Source: Phycisphaerales bacterium | GTDB lineage: Bacteria > Planctomycetota > Phycisphaerae > Phycisphaerales > UBA1924 | Assembly (NCBI GenBank): GCA_015487555.1 | Contig: WFPK01000025.1 | Location: 1-64,000 of the forward strand | Reading direction: 5' to 3' | DNA: 64,000 bases | Shown: positions 48,414-56,613 of the stretch, piece by piece | How the letters are laid out: each line of letters starts with the position of its first letter | How positions within the stretch are numbered: position 1 is the first letter of the stretch | The notes under the pieces: generated by a model | Told to the model about the DNA's origin: nothing | The model's input: only the letters and a program-made list of their open reading frames with translations | Database searches by the model: none | Program-made: the position numbers and the translations under genes

Positions 48414-49559
48414 TTAGGCAGCGGGTCTGGCTTTGATTCTTCGGCAGGCAACGATGAGTGCTCGGATTTGAGATGAGGCGCCCTTGAGATCGCCAGTATC
48501 GAGCTTCTTCTCGGCTGCGATGGCAAGCTCGGAGATGGATTCAAATCCCAAAGGCGAAGCGGTACCCGAGAGGGCCCGGCAAGTTTCGATGCTGCTCTGG
48601 AGATCATCGTTCTGCATCGCCTTCTCAAGCCCGAGCGCCATCTTGGGGATGGCGGTGAGGAACTTGTTGAGCAACGAGTATGCGGGATCATCTTTGGTGA
48701 GCGTGGTGTAGAGCGGCCCCCCATCGCCATCGGCGTGGAGGAACTCTGCCAATGCCTGGAGGAGGCGTTCGCTGGAGATCGGCTTTGAGAGGATGCCCGA
48801 TGCGTCGGCGTCTCGGATGGTGTCAAGGATCGTTTCCGATTTGTCCGAGGTCATAATAATCACAGGCATATCCGCGCCTTGAGATCGCAGGGCCTTGACG
48901 AGATCGGCGCCCGACTCTTCGCCAAGATGAAAATCGGAGATCACCAGATCACATCCCTTAGAAGCCCTCTTTACAGCCGATTCGATGGTGTTGGCATAGG
49001 TGAGCATAAGCCCGGTTTCTTCGAGGAAGACGAAGATGATGTCTCGATCGAGTTCAGTGGGCGTGACGACCAGGACCGAACCATGGAGATGCTTGGGCTC
49101 GACACGCTCGAGTGAATACGCCTCGTTGAGCGGGTCGAGCCCCAAGAGGTCCTTGGTAGAAATCTGTTCATCAAAGGCAATCCCGACCTCGTGCACACGC
49201 CCGGTGATATGAGCGCACCGGATAACCTTCGCAGGGATACCCTGTGATTTGCCGCCCGGGATTTGAAGCACAACCTCGCACGGGCTTCCGGTGTGGATAT
49301 AAGTCGAGTGGAGGATGGAGATGCCGCCTCGAGAGATGTTTCGCGTGGCGACGGGTAAAGAAATCTTTGATCCGGTGGCGTGCTCGAGGATGAGATCAAC
49401 CGCGCTGAGCCGATATGTCCATCGGACGAACTCGCGATCGGGATGGGCCGTCTTGGTTTGCGAGTGATCGAACTGTTCAAGGAGTTTCTGGAGATCGTGC
49501 TGGGCAAGGCGGAGGGTATTGAGCTTGTTGTTGGGGTCGCTGGCCATAAAAGTTTCCAT
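48414..49559 (-). CDS. PilZ-like + receiver + C-terminal Hpt-like protein (paralog)
   Basis: RWTYRLSAVD...ATRNISRGGISILHSTYIHTGSPCEVVLQIPGGKSQGIPAKVIRCAHITGRVHEVGIAFDEQ; VLVVTPTELDRDIIFVFLEETG...CDLVISDFHLGEESGADLV. Confidence 0.78.
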   Translation of the reverse strand: METFMASDPNNKLNTLRLAQHDLQKLLEQFDHSQTKTAHPDREFVRWTYRLSAVDLILEHATGSKISLPVATRNISRGGISILHSTYIHTGSPCEVVLQIPGGKSQGIPAKVIRCAHITGRVHEVGIAFDEQISTKDLLGLDPLNEAYSLERVEPKHLHGSVLVVTPTELDRDIIFVFLEETGLMLTYANTIESAVKRASKGCDLVISDFHLGEESGADLVKALRSQGADMPVIIMTSDKSETILDTIRDADASGILSKPISSERLLQALAEFLHADGDGGPLYTTLTKDDPAYSLLNKFLTAIPKMALGLEKAMQNDDLQSSIETCRALSGTASPLGFESISELAIAAEKKLDTGDLKGASSQIRALIVACRRIKARPAA

Positions 49560-49734
49560 CGAGAGATGATGTGCGAACGGATGGGCTTTTTCTGGCGGGG
49601 ATATCGTTACCAAAGGATGTCGGCTTAGACGCAGGCAGGATATGCGACAGGAATGTGTTGATGCGCCCAAAAACAACCCAAAGCTGGGGCATCGCGCGGT
49701 TGAGAAGCTTTGGAATCGGTGGGCTTCCTAGGGC

Positions 49735-49888
49735 GTGTCTGACGGCTCAAAGACATCCCATCGGGTGCCACGACTCGCCGTCTTGGGTGCAGTCGTGCTT
49801 TGGTTTCTCCGCCATCAAAGAACACGACTGCGCCCTTCGGGCGAGTCGTGGCACCCAGATTCGGATTGATAAACGAGCCGTCAGACAC
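49735..49888. repeat. Double-hairpin palindromic repeat (family A) with 14-bp terminal inverted repeats
   Basis: GTGTCTGACGGCTC (49735-49748) / GAGCCGTCAGACAC (49875-49888); GGGTGCCACGACTCGCC (49763-49779) / GGCGAGTCGTGGCACCC (49840-49856). Confidence 0.9.
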
Positions 49889-49951
49889 GATCGAGGCGGG
49901 CTTCCTCCAGGTGGGTTTTCCGGGCGGGAAGCTTGGGGGATGCCGAGCCGA

Positions 49952-52612
49952 TCAGACATCGAGATTCTTGACTTCGAGGGCGTGGTCTTCGATATACTTC
50001 CTTCGAGGCTCGACATGCTCGCCCATCAAGAGCGAGAACAGGTTGTCCGCTTCGCCTGCCTGATCCCACTGGACGCGGAACATCGAGCGGACCTCGTGGT
50101 CCATCGTGGTCTCCCAGAGCTGGATCGCATCCATCTCGCCCAATCCCTTGAATCGCTTGACTTCCATGCCTCGGCGTCCGATCTCATGAAGAGCACTGAG
50201 AATGGCAGGGATATTTTCTGCTTCGACAATTTTCGAACTTGCTGTTGAAACGGTTTCGTTTTCATCGTTTGGGATGTCGAGCTTGGTGCTCTTGCCAGTC
50301 TTGGTCGTGCTCCAGGCGAACCGGGCGGGCATCTTGTCGCCAGTGATCGACTCTTCCTGAACCAGGGCATAATCATTGATGTCGATGCCCAGCTCGGTAA
50401 GCTCGGCGAAGATGACAGCGAGTTCGCGGTTTTCATGGAGCTCGCGGACGGTGGCAACAGGGGCATTGATCTCGGCGATGGCATCAGATTCGGAAGGGGC
50501 GCCCGGGAGCTCGATCCCTTCGATGGCATCCTCTTCGATGTCGTCGGAATGACGCCAGTTGTTCTGGGCGATGACTTCCAACGCTTCGGTCTCTGACCAC
50601 GCGTATTGGCTCGTAGCCTGTGTCGCCACGATGTGGGTCGGAAGGACGCCATCGCGGCGGGCTTCGAGCAGATCGACAAACTTGGTGCCCCGACGCTCTG
50701 CAACTTCAACAAGCTCACCCAGACGCGAGATGGCGCGAACAAGCCGCTTTGCATCGTTGCCCGTGATCTCGGCGATGGTTTCAGGTTGATCGCCGATGCG
50801 GGTGTTGTCGATATCGCGGATGAGCAGCGACGAGCCTTCGAGCCCAAGCTCGGTCAGCACCGCGTCGAGCTTGCCCTCGTTGAGCACATACTGCGACTTC
50901 TTGCCTTTGATAATCTGATACAACGGCGGCTGGGCGATGTAGATATGCCCGCGCCGGAGTAACTCGTTCATATGACGGAAAAAGAAAGTCAACAACAAGG
51001 TCCGGATGTGCGACCCGTCGACATCGGCGTCGGTCATGATGATAATCTTGCCGTACCGGAGTTTGGAGATATCGAAATCGCCTCCGATGCCGCAGCGGAG
51101 CGCGCCGATGAGTGTGCGGATTTCTTCAAAGCCCAGCACCTTGTCGATGCGTGCGCGTTCGACATTGAGAATCTTCCCCTTGAGCGGCAAGATCGCCTGC
51201 GTTTCGACATCGCGCCCCTGGGTCGCTGATCCACCCGCCGAGTCGCCTTCGACAATGAAGAGTTCTGCGCGGTCGAGGTCCTTGGTTTTGCAATCGCGGA
51301 GCTTGTGAGGCATCGAGCCTGAATCGAGGGCGGTTTTGCGCCGGGTGAGCTCGCGGGCTTTGCGGGCAGCTTCGCGGGCCTGGGCAGCGACGATGCCCTT
51401 CAAACACAGCTTTTTGGCTTCGGCGGGGTGTTCTTCGAGCCAGTTGTTGAGGGCTTCTTGAACGGTGCCCGAGACAAAGGATTCGATCTCTGGGTTGAGG
51501 AGTTTCTCTTTGGGCTGATTGTTGAACTGGGGGTCGGGGAGTTTGACCGAGACGATGGCGATCAAGCCTTCGCGCAGGTCATCGCCCGATGGGTTGGGGT
51601 CTTTGTCTTTGAGGAACCCGAGTCGGCGGGCGTAGCTGTTGAGTGTGCGGGTGAGTGCGGTTTTGAATCCTTGCCCGTGTGTTCCCCCGTCGGCGTTGTT
51701 GATGTTGTTGGCGAAGGTGAGGAGGTTTTCGGAGTACCCATCGTGGTATTGGAGCGCGATCTCGCAGAGCATGTTCTCTTCAGCGATTTCATTGCGGAGG
51801 AAGATCGGCGAGGAGATCGCGGTCTTGCCCTTCATGAGGTGGACAACATATTCGAGGAGCCCGTTGTCGGCCTTGAATGAATCGTGCTTGATTTTGCCAT
51901 CGGCACCGACGCGTTCGTCGGTGAGGCGGATCGCGACGCCGGGGTTGAGGTAGGCCAGTTCGCGGAGTCGATGGGCCAAGACAGTGTAGTCGAAGGTGAC
52001 ATCTTCGAAGATTTCGGTGTCGGGCTTGAAGACGATGGTGGTGCCGGTTGCGCGGGTGGCATTCTCGGGGATTTTGCCGACATCGTAGAGCGGTTTGGTG
52101 ACGACGCCTCGCTCGAAGGCGATGGCTTTGATCTCGCCGTCGCGCCAGACCTCTGCTTCGAGCATGGACGAGAGGGCATTGACACACGAGACGCCCACGC
52201 CGTGAAGACCGCCCGAGACTTTGTATGCCGAGTCTTCTTGTTGGAACTTTCCGCCGGCGTGAAGTTTGGTGAGGACGACTTCGATGGCGGGTTTGCCGTT
52301 GATTGTGGGGTCGTCGTTGTTGGTGACGGGGTCGGTGGGGATTCCTCGTCCGTCGTCGGTGACTTTGATTGAGCCGTCGGCTTGGATGGTGACGGAGACA
52401 AAGGTGGCAAAGCCGGCCATAGCCTCGTCGATGGAGTTATCGACGACTTCGTAGACGAGGTGGTGGAGGGCACCGAGTCCTGTGCCTCCGATGTACATGC
52501 CGGGTCGCTTGCGGACCGCTTCGAGTCCTTCGAGGACCTTGATCTGGTCCGAGGAGTACTCGGTGTTGGGGGCGGATTGTGAAACGGGATTGGTGTCTTG
52601 TTGTTCGGTCAT
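49952..52612 (-). CDS. gyrB: DNA gyrase subunit B
   Basis: YSSDQIKVLEGLEAVRKRPGMYIGGTGLGALHHLVYEVVDNSIDEAMAG, VEGDSAGGSATQGRDVETQAILPLKGKILNVERAR, RFKGLGEMDAIQLWETTM. Start at MTEQQDTNPVSQ. Confidence 0.97.
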   Translation of the reverse strand: MTEQQDTNPVSQSAPNTEYSSDQIKVLEGLEAVRKRPGMYIGGTGLGALHHLVYEVVDNSIDEAMAGFATFVSVTIQADGSIKVTDDGRGIPTDPVTNNDDPTINGKPAIEVVLTKLHAGGKFQQEDSAYKVSGGLHGVGVSCVNALSSMLEAEVWRDGEIKAIAFERGVVTKPLYDVGKIPENATRATGTTIVFKPDTEIFEDVTFDYTVLAHRLRELAYLNPGVAIRLTDERVGADGKIKHDSFKADNGLLEYVVHLMKGKTAISSPIFLRNEIAEENMLCEIALQYHDGYSENLLTFANNINNADGGTHGQGFKTALTRTLNSYARRLGFLKDKDPNPSGDDLREGLIAIVSVKLPDPQFNNQPKEKLLNPEIESFVSGTVQEALNNWLEEHPAEAKKLCLKGIVAAQAREAARKARELTRRKTALDSGSMPHKLRDCKTKDLDRAELFIVEGDSAGGSATQGRDVETQAILPLKGKILNVERARIDKVLGFEEIRTLIGALRCGIGGDFDISKLRYGKIIIMTDADVDGSHIRTLLLTFFFRHMNELLRRGHIYIAQPPLYQIIKGKKSQYVLNEGKLDAVLTELGLEGSSLLIRDIDNTRIGDQPETIAEITGNDAKRLVRAISRLGELVEVAERRGTKFVDLLEARRDGVLPTHIVATQATSQYAWSETEALEVIAQNNWRHSDDIEEDAIEGIELPGAPSESDAIAEINAPVATVRELHENRELAVIFAELTELGIDINDYALVQEESITGDKMPARFAWSTTKTGKSTKLDIPNDENETVSTASSKIVEAENIPAILSALHEIGRRGMEVKRFKGLGEMDAIQLWETTMDHEVRSMFRVQWDQAGEADNLFSLLMGEHVEPRRKYIEDHALEVKNLDV

Positions 52613-52799
52613 GGTGTGCTTATATGGGGCGTCCGTATGCCGATGAAACCGGAGTGATCGAACGCGGAATACTGTGTTGTGGTATCGTGTGCGTACGGGG
52701 CCGTTTGTGGATAATTTCGTACGGCAGATTATAGCGCATTGGGGCGTGTTTTGCTCGCATTTCGAGGCACAAAGCGAGGCATGGATGGGGTTGCATCGG

Positions 52800-53819
52800 A
52801 TGAGCGAAAACACTGAAAAAACAGATGAAAACCTCGATTTTGGGCGTGGGTTGTTCGTGTGCGAGAGTCCCGGGCATGAGTTTGTCGGCATGAGGAAGGC
52901 CGGGGCAGTGATCGGTGTGCTGGGATCGCAGGTCTTTGCCATGTTGCTTTTGATCCCGGGGCTTGGATTCTTCGTGTTGTGGAATCAGTTCGGGGTTTCT
53001 CTTCTCGTGACCGGGCTTGTCACAGGGGCGACGCTGATTGTGGCGGTGGCGATTGGGCTGATTTTTTTGTTGAAGCTCAACAAGATGAATCGCAAACAAT
53101 TACCGGGTGCATTTTTTAGGAAGAAGAGTGACTCGCGGTATCGGGTGCGGGCAGTGATTCCGCAGAAACGCCAAGGTGATGCGATCCACAGGTGGGCCCA
53201 GCTCGCAGCGTATGGGAGGATTGGCGATGGAGATATGGTCAGCGCCGATGAACTTGAGATGGTGCAAGGCGGGTTCGAGCCGATCATTCTTCAACCCTGT
53301 TTTGGGATCAAACGGGATCGCCGATATTGGTGGACCGTTGTCGTGATGTCGGTTGTGGTGGGCGTTGGTACTCTCTTTGGGCTAAGCCTGTTCTTTGGAA
53401 GCTTGACGGATTTGTTGCAGGTGTTTGGCTTTCTGGGGTATGCCGTGATGGGATTGTCGATGGTGGGGGGCGTGGTGGCTGGGGAGTTGATGTGGCCGGT
53501 GTATATCCGGTTGGTTCCTGGGCAGTTGGACATTTTTCGGTATGGTTTTTTGGGATCGGGCAAGCCTGTCGTTGAGCGCTTTGATCTGCGCAAGGTTGGC
53601 GTGTGCGTGGATTTTGGCGGGTACATTGTTTCGCTCGAACCCCAGCGCCCGGTGGGCGAGCCTTTGCCCGCGTTGGTGATGGGCAAGCGCTGGCCCAATG
53701 CCCAGGTATTTCCCGAGTGGTTCGCGCCGACCTATTTTACAAGCGGTTGCAGCCCGGAATCGGCGCGAGTTCGCGCAGCGATTGATCCAGGCGGCCTGGA
53801 CCGACGAGCCTGCGCCTGA
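52800..53819 (+). CDS. Membrane protein of unknown function
   Basis: Start MSENTEKTDENLDFGRGLF; several TM segments. Confidence 0.6.
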   Translation: MSENTEKTDENLDFGRGLFVCESPGHEFVGMRKAGAVIGVLGSQVFAMLLLIPGLGFFVLWNQFGVSLLVTGLVTGATLIVAVAIGLIFLLKLNKMNRKQLPGAFFRKKSDSRYRVRAVIPQKRQGDAIHRWAQLAAYGRIGDGDMVSADELEMVQGGFEPIILQPCFGIKRDRRYWWTVVVMSVVVGVGTLFGLSLFFGSLTDLLQVFGFLGYAVMGLSMVGGVVAGELMWPVYIRLVPGQLDIFRYGFLGSGKPVVERFDLRKVGVCVDFGGYIVSLEPQRPVGEPLPALVMGKRWPNAQVFPEWFAPTYFTSGCSPESARVRAAIDPGGLDRRACA

Positions 53820-53894
53820 GGTTTCAATGGAGCAACTCAGCGAGCCTTCAGGCGAGGATCAAGCACGCCAACAGTGAGGACAGCGTGCAGAGGG

Positions 53895-54263
53895 TTATTT
53901 TTTCTTTCCATCACGCATCGCTCGGCGGGCCTGATGGGAGTCAAGGTTGATCCCACACTCTGGGCAGGTGGTCGGGCGGGGGAGGCTGCTCACATCGTAT
54001 TGACAGAAATAGCAATGCCCATCGACGGTGACAGCCCGCCCATATTCGTCGAGAATCGCATCCCAAATTCCCGCGATGGACTCCTTCGCGATGCGGAGCT
54101 GGATCATGGTCGGGGATTCAAGGATGATCTGGTATCGGTCAGTCTTTTTCTTGTGTGCTTCGAGCACTTTGGCGCGGACGCCTCGGATGGATAAGCCATA
54201 GAGAATCTGGGCGACATCGGCCTGGTCGTTGGCGGTGGTGATGATGAGGTCTGGATCGGGCAC
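53895..54263 (-). CDS. Small zinc-ribbon protein of unknown function
   Basis: GHCYFCQYDVSSLPRPTTCPECGINLDSHQARRAMRDGKKK; N-term ITTANDQADVAQILYGLSIRGVRAKVLEA. Confidence 0.65.
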   Translation of the reverse strand: MPDPDLIITTANDQADVAQILYGLSIRGVRAKVLEAHKKKTDRYQIILESPTMIQLRIAKESIAGIWDAILDEYGRAVTVDGHCYFCQYDVSSLPRPTTCPECGINLDSHQARRAMRDGKKK

Positions 54264-54303
54264 GGGTGAGGATAGGGAGATGGGAGGGGTCTATCCTCTC
54301 TCG

Positions 54304-55293
54304 ATGCCTGATGAACAACCAGACGAACTTGGTCATATCCCGGTGCTGCCCGACGAGGTGGTCGAGCTGCTCGATCCCCAGCCTGGCGAGGTTTTGGTCG
54401 ATTGCACCGCCGGTTTGGGTGGGCATGCTGCACTGATTGCCCAGCGGCTTGGCCCGACGGGCACCGTGGTGCTCAACGATCTGGATCAAGAGAATCTGGA
54501 TCGTGCCAAAGTCAGTGTCGCCAAGGTGTTATGTCCGGGCGATCCGGGGTCGGCCAAGGTGTATGCGATCCGGGGGAACTTTGCCGAGTTGCCGATCAAG
54601 GTGCGGGAGCTGGGGTTGTCTGCGGACATGATTCTGGCGGATTTGGGGTTTGCCAGCACGCAGGTGGATGATCCCGAGCGTGGGTTGAGTTTTCGTTTTT
54701 CTGGGCCTTTGGATATGCGATTGGATCAATCGACCCCGATCACCGCTGCGGAGTTAGTAAACACTCTTCCCGAGCGGGATCTGGCGGAGATCATCTGGCG
54801 GTTTGGCGAAGAAAAATCGGCCCGTCGCATCGCATCAAAACTTGTTGCTGCGCGGGAGGTTGAGCCGATTACAACGACTGATCGGCTTGCCGAACTTGTG
54901 CGTTCGGTCAGCCGCGGACCTCGCGGTTCGATCAATCCCGCAACGAAGACCTTTCAGGCGTTGCGGATCGCGGTCAACGATGAGCTGGGCAGCTTGGAAG
55001 CGCTGCTTCGGGTCATGGGCATCGCGCTTCGCAAACAGTCCCAAACGGGGGCTGGTGGGGAATCGGGTTGGATTGGATCAGGCGCGAGGATCGCGGTCAT
55101 CGCGTTTCATTCGCTCGAAGACCGCCCGGTGAAACGGGCGTTTGGCGAGTGGGTCAAATCGGGATGGGCCAAGCCGATCACCAAGGGCGTGGTCACGGGC
55201 ACTGAGTCCGAGATCGCGTCGAACCCGCGGGCCAGGTCGGCCAAGCTGCGGGTGTGTCGGTCGGTTCGCGGAGACGCGTTGGGCTCGATTTAG
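54304..55293 (+). CDS. rsmH: 16S rRNA (cytosine1402-N4)-methyltransferase
   Basis: HIPVLPDEVVELLDPQPGEVLVDCTAGLGGHAALIAQRL, ADLGFASTQVDDPERGLSFRFSGPLDMRLDQ, FHSLEDRPVKRAF. Confidence 0.95.
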   Translation: MPDEQPDELGHIPVLPDEVVELLDPQPGEVLVDCTAGLGGHAALIAQRLGPTGTVVLNDLDQENLDRAKVSVAKVLCPGDPGSAKVYAIRGNFAELPIKVRELGLSADMILADLGFASTQVDDPERGLSFRFSGPLDMRLDQSTPITAAELVNTLPERDLAEIIWRFGEEKSARRIASKLVAAREVEPITTTDRLAELVRSVSRGPRGSINPATKTFQALRIAVNDELGSLEALLRVMGIALRKQSQTGAGGESGWIGSGARIAVIAFHSLEDRPVKRAFGEWVKSGWAKPITKGVVTGTESEIASNPRARSAKLRVCRSVRGDALGSI

Positions 55294-55380
55294 ATGGTGT
55301 TCATTGCCCAGAGTCAAGGATCGACTTTGGGGCGATCTGTTTCTCGATAGTTTTTATCCCCTTGCCGCAAGGAAGCGCCC

Positions 55381-56184
55381 GTGACCAGAGAAAGCAAACT
55401 CGCCCTCATTATCGGATTTGTGCTTGTGCTTGTTGTTGGTGTGCTCATCAGCGATCATTTTTCGCAGGCCAGCACCATGTCGCTTGATCTCCAAGAGCCT
55501 CAAGTCGCTCGGGTGATTGCGCCCCTTGCGGATTTGGGTCAGCGCGAGGAGCAGAAGCTGGGCACTGCGATTAGCTCGGCACGCGCCAATCAGGCGATGG
55601 GTGATCGCCGGGGGGTGTTATCGCCGACTCCATCAGCTGGGCCTGTGATGATTTCCAACAGCCCGGGCACATCGAGCGATGCCAGGACCAAGGCGGGGAA
55701 CTCGATCCTTGATCGCGCATTCGATCATGTTCAAGACATCGAGCTGCCTCGGGCTGCTCAGATTTCACCAAGGACACAGCGCACGAATCTTCGCCCACTG
55801 CCCGAGACGCAAACCCGGACATACACAGTCGTCAAGGGCGACACCCTCATCGGCATCGCGCGGCGGACGCTCGGCGATGGACAACGATGGACTGAGATTC
55901 ATCAGCTCAACGCCGATGTGCTCGGGCCCGATGCGATCCTCAAGATCGGGATGTCCCTCAAGCTGCCAGGCGATGCCAAGGCTGGCGCTGTTCAATCAAA
56001 CAATCCGCAACGGGCAGCTTCGTCAAAGACGAGCTACACCGTTGTCTCGGGTGATACCCTCGGCGAGATTTCGATGAAACTGCTGGGCACCTCTCGGCGG
56101 GCCAACGAAATCGCCAAGTTGAACGGGTTGGAAAGCGCCAACGATATCCGTATCGGGATGACGCTCAAAATCCCGGCGAAATGA
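55381..56184 (+). CDS. Double LysM-domain protein with N-terminal membrane anchor
   Basis: TYTVVKGDTLIGIARRTLGDGQRWTEIHQLNADVLGPDAILKIGMSLKLP and SYTVVSGDTLGEISMKLLGTSRRANEIAKLNGLESANDIRIGMTLKIP. Confidence 0.9.
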   Translation: MTRESKLALIIGFVLVLVVGVLISDHFSQASTMSLDLQEPQVARVIAPLADLGQREEQKLGTAISSARANQAMGDRRGVLSPTPSAGPVMISNSPGTSSDARTKAGNSILDRAFDHVQDIELPRAAQISPRTQRTNLRPLPETQTRTYTVVKGDTLIGIARRTLGDGQRWTEIHQLNADVLGPDAILKIGMSLKLPGDAKAGAVQSNNPQRAASSKTSYTVVSGDTLGEISMKLLGTSRRANEIAKLNGLESANDIRIGMTLKIPAK

Positions 56185-56197
56185 ATGAATCCGATGG

Positions 56198-56599
56198 GTG
56201 TGGGAGTGTGATGTGTTTGTGAAGCTGGTGGTTTTGATTCTGGTGTGCGGAAGCAGCGGCGTGGGGTTGCTGTCGGTGCGCCAGTCCCGGCTTCAAGCAG
56301 CCCATGAGATGGCCGAGGCGAGGCATCGGACACAACGGCTCGACGAGCAAGCCCGCGAGATCCGTACGCGGATCGCCCAGGCATGTACACCCGAGCGCGT
56401 CATTGCGTTGCTCAAGACGCAGGGGGAGTATGACCCAGCGGTGCATCGTCGAGCCAAGTGGACAATCGGGGTTGATCCCGAAGCTGCATCTGTGTTTGAA
56501 CCCGACGATACCCAGGGGGGCTGGATGGATGATGATTTCAAGGCCGAGCATTCGTGGATTCTCGAAGATGGATCGCATGTGATCCTGCTCAACGATTGA
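56198..56599 (+). CDS. Small bitopic protein in the FtsL position
   Basis: FVKLVVLILVCGSSGVGLLSVRQSRLQAAHEMAEARHRTQRLDEQAREIRTRI: short N-term, TM, coiled-coil; between rsmH and ftsI. Confidence 0.55.
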   Translation: MWECDVFVKLVVLILVCGSSGVGLLSVRQSRLQAAHEMAEARHRTQRLDEQAREIRTRIAQACTPERVIALLKTQGEYDPAVHRRAKWTIGVDPEAASVFEPDDTQGGWMDDDFKAEHSWILEDGSHVILLND

Positions 56600-56613
56600 T
56601 ATGAAAGTTTGCC

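Noticed and set aside
49625-49888. 87-aa minus ORF sharing RRRVVAPDGM.LSRQ with 27596..27847
   Set aside because: The shared peptide is simply the family A repeat translated; no evidence it is expressed.
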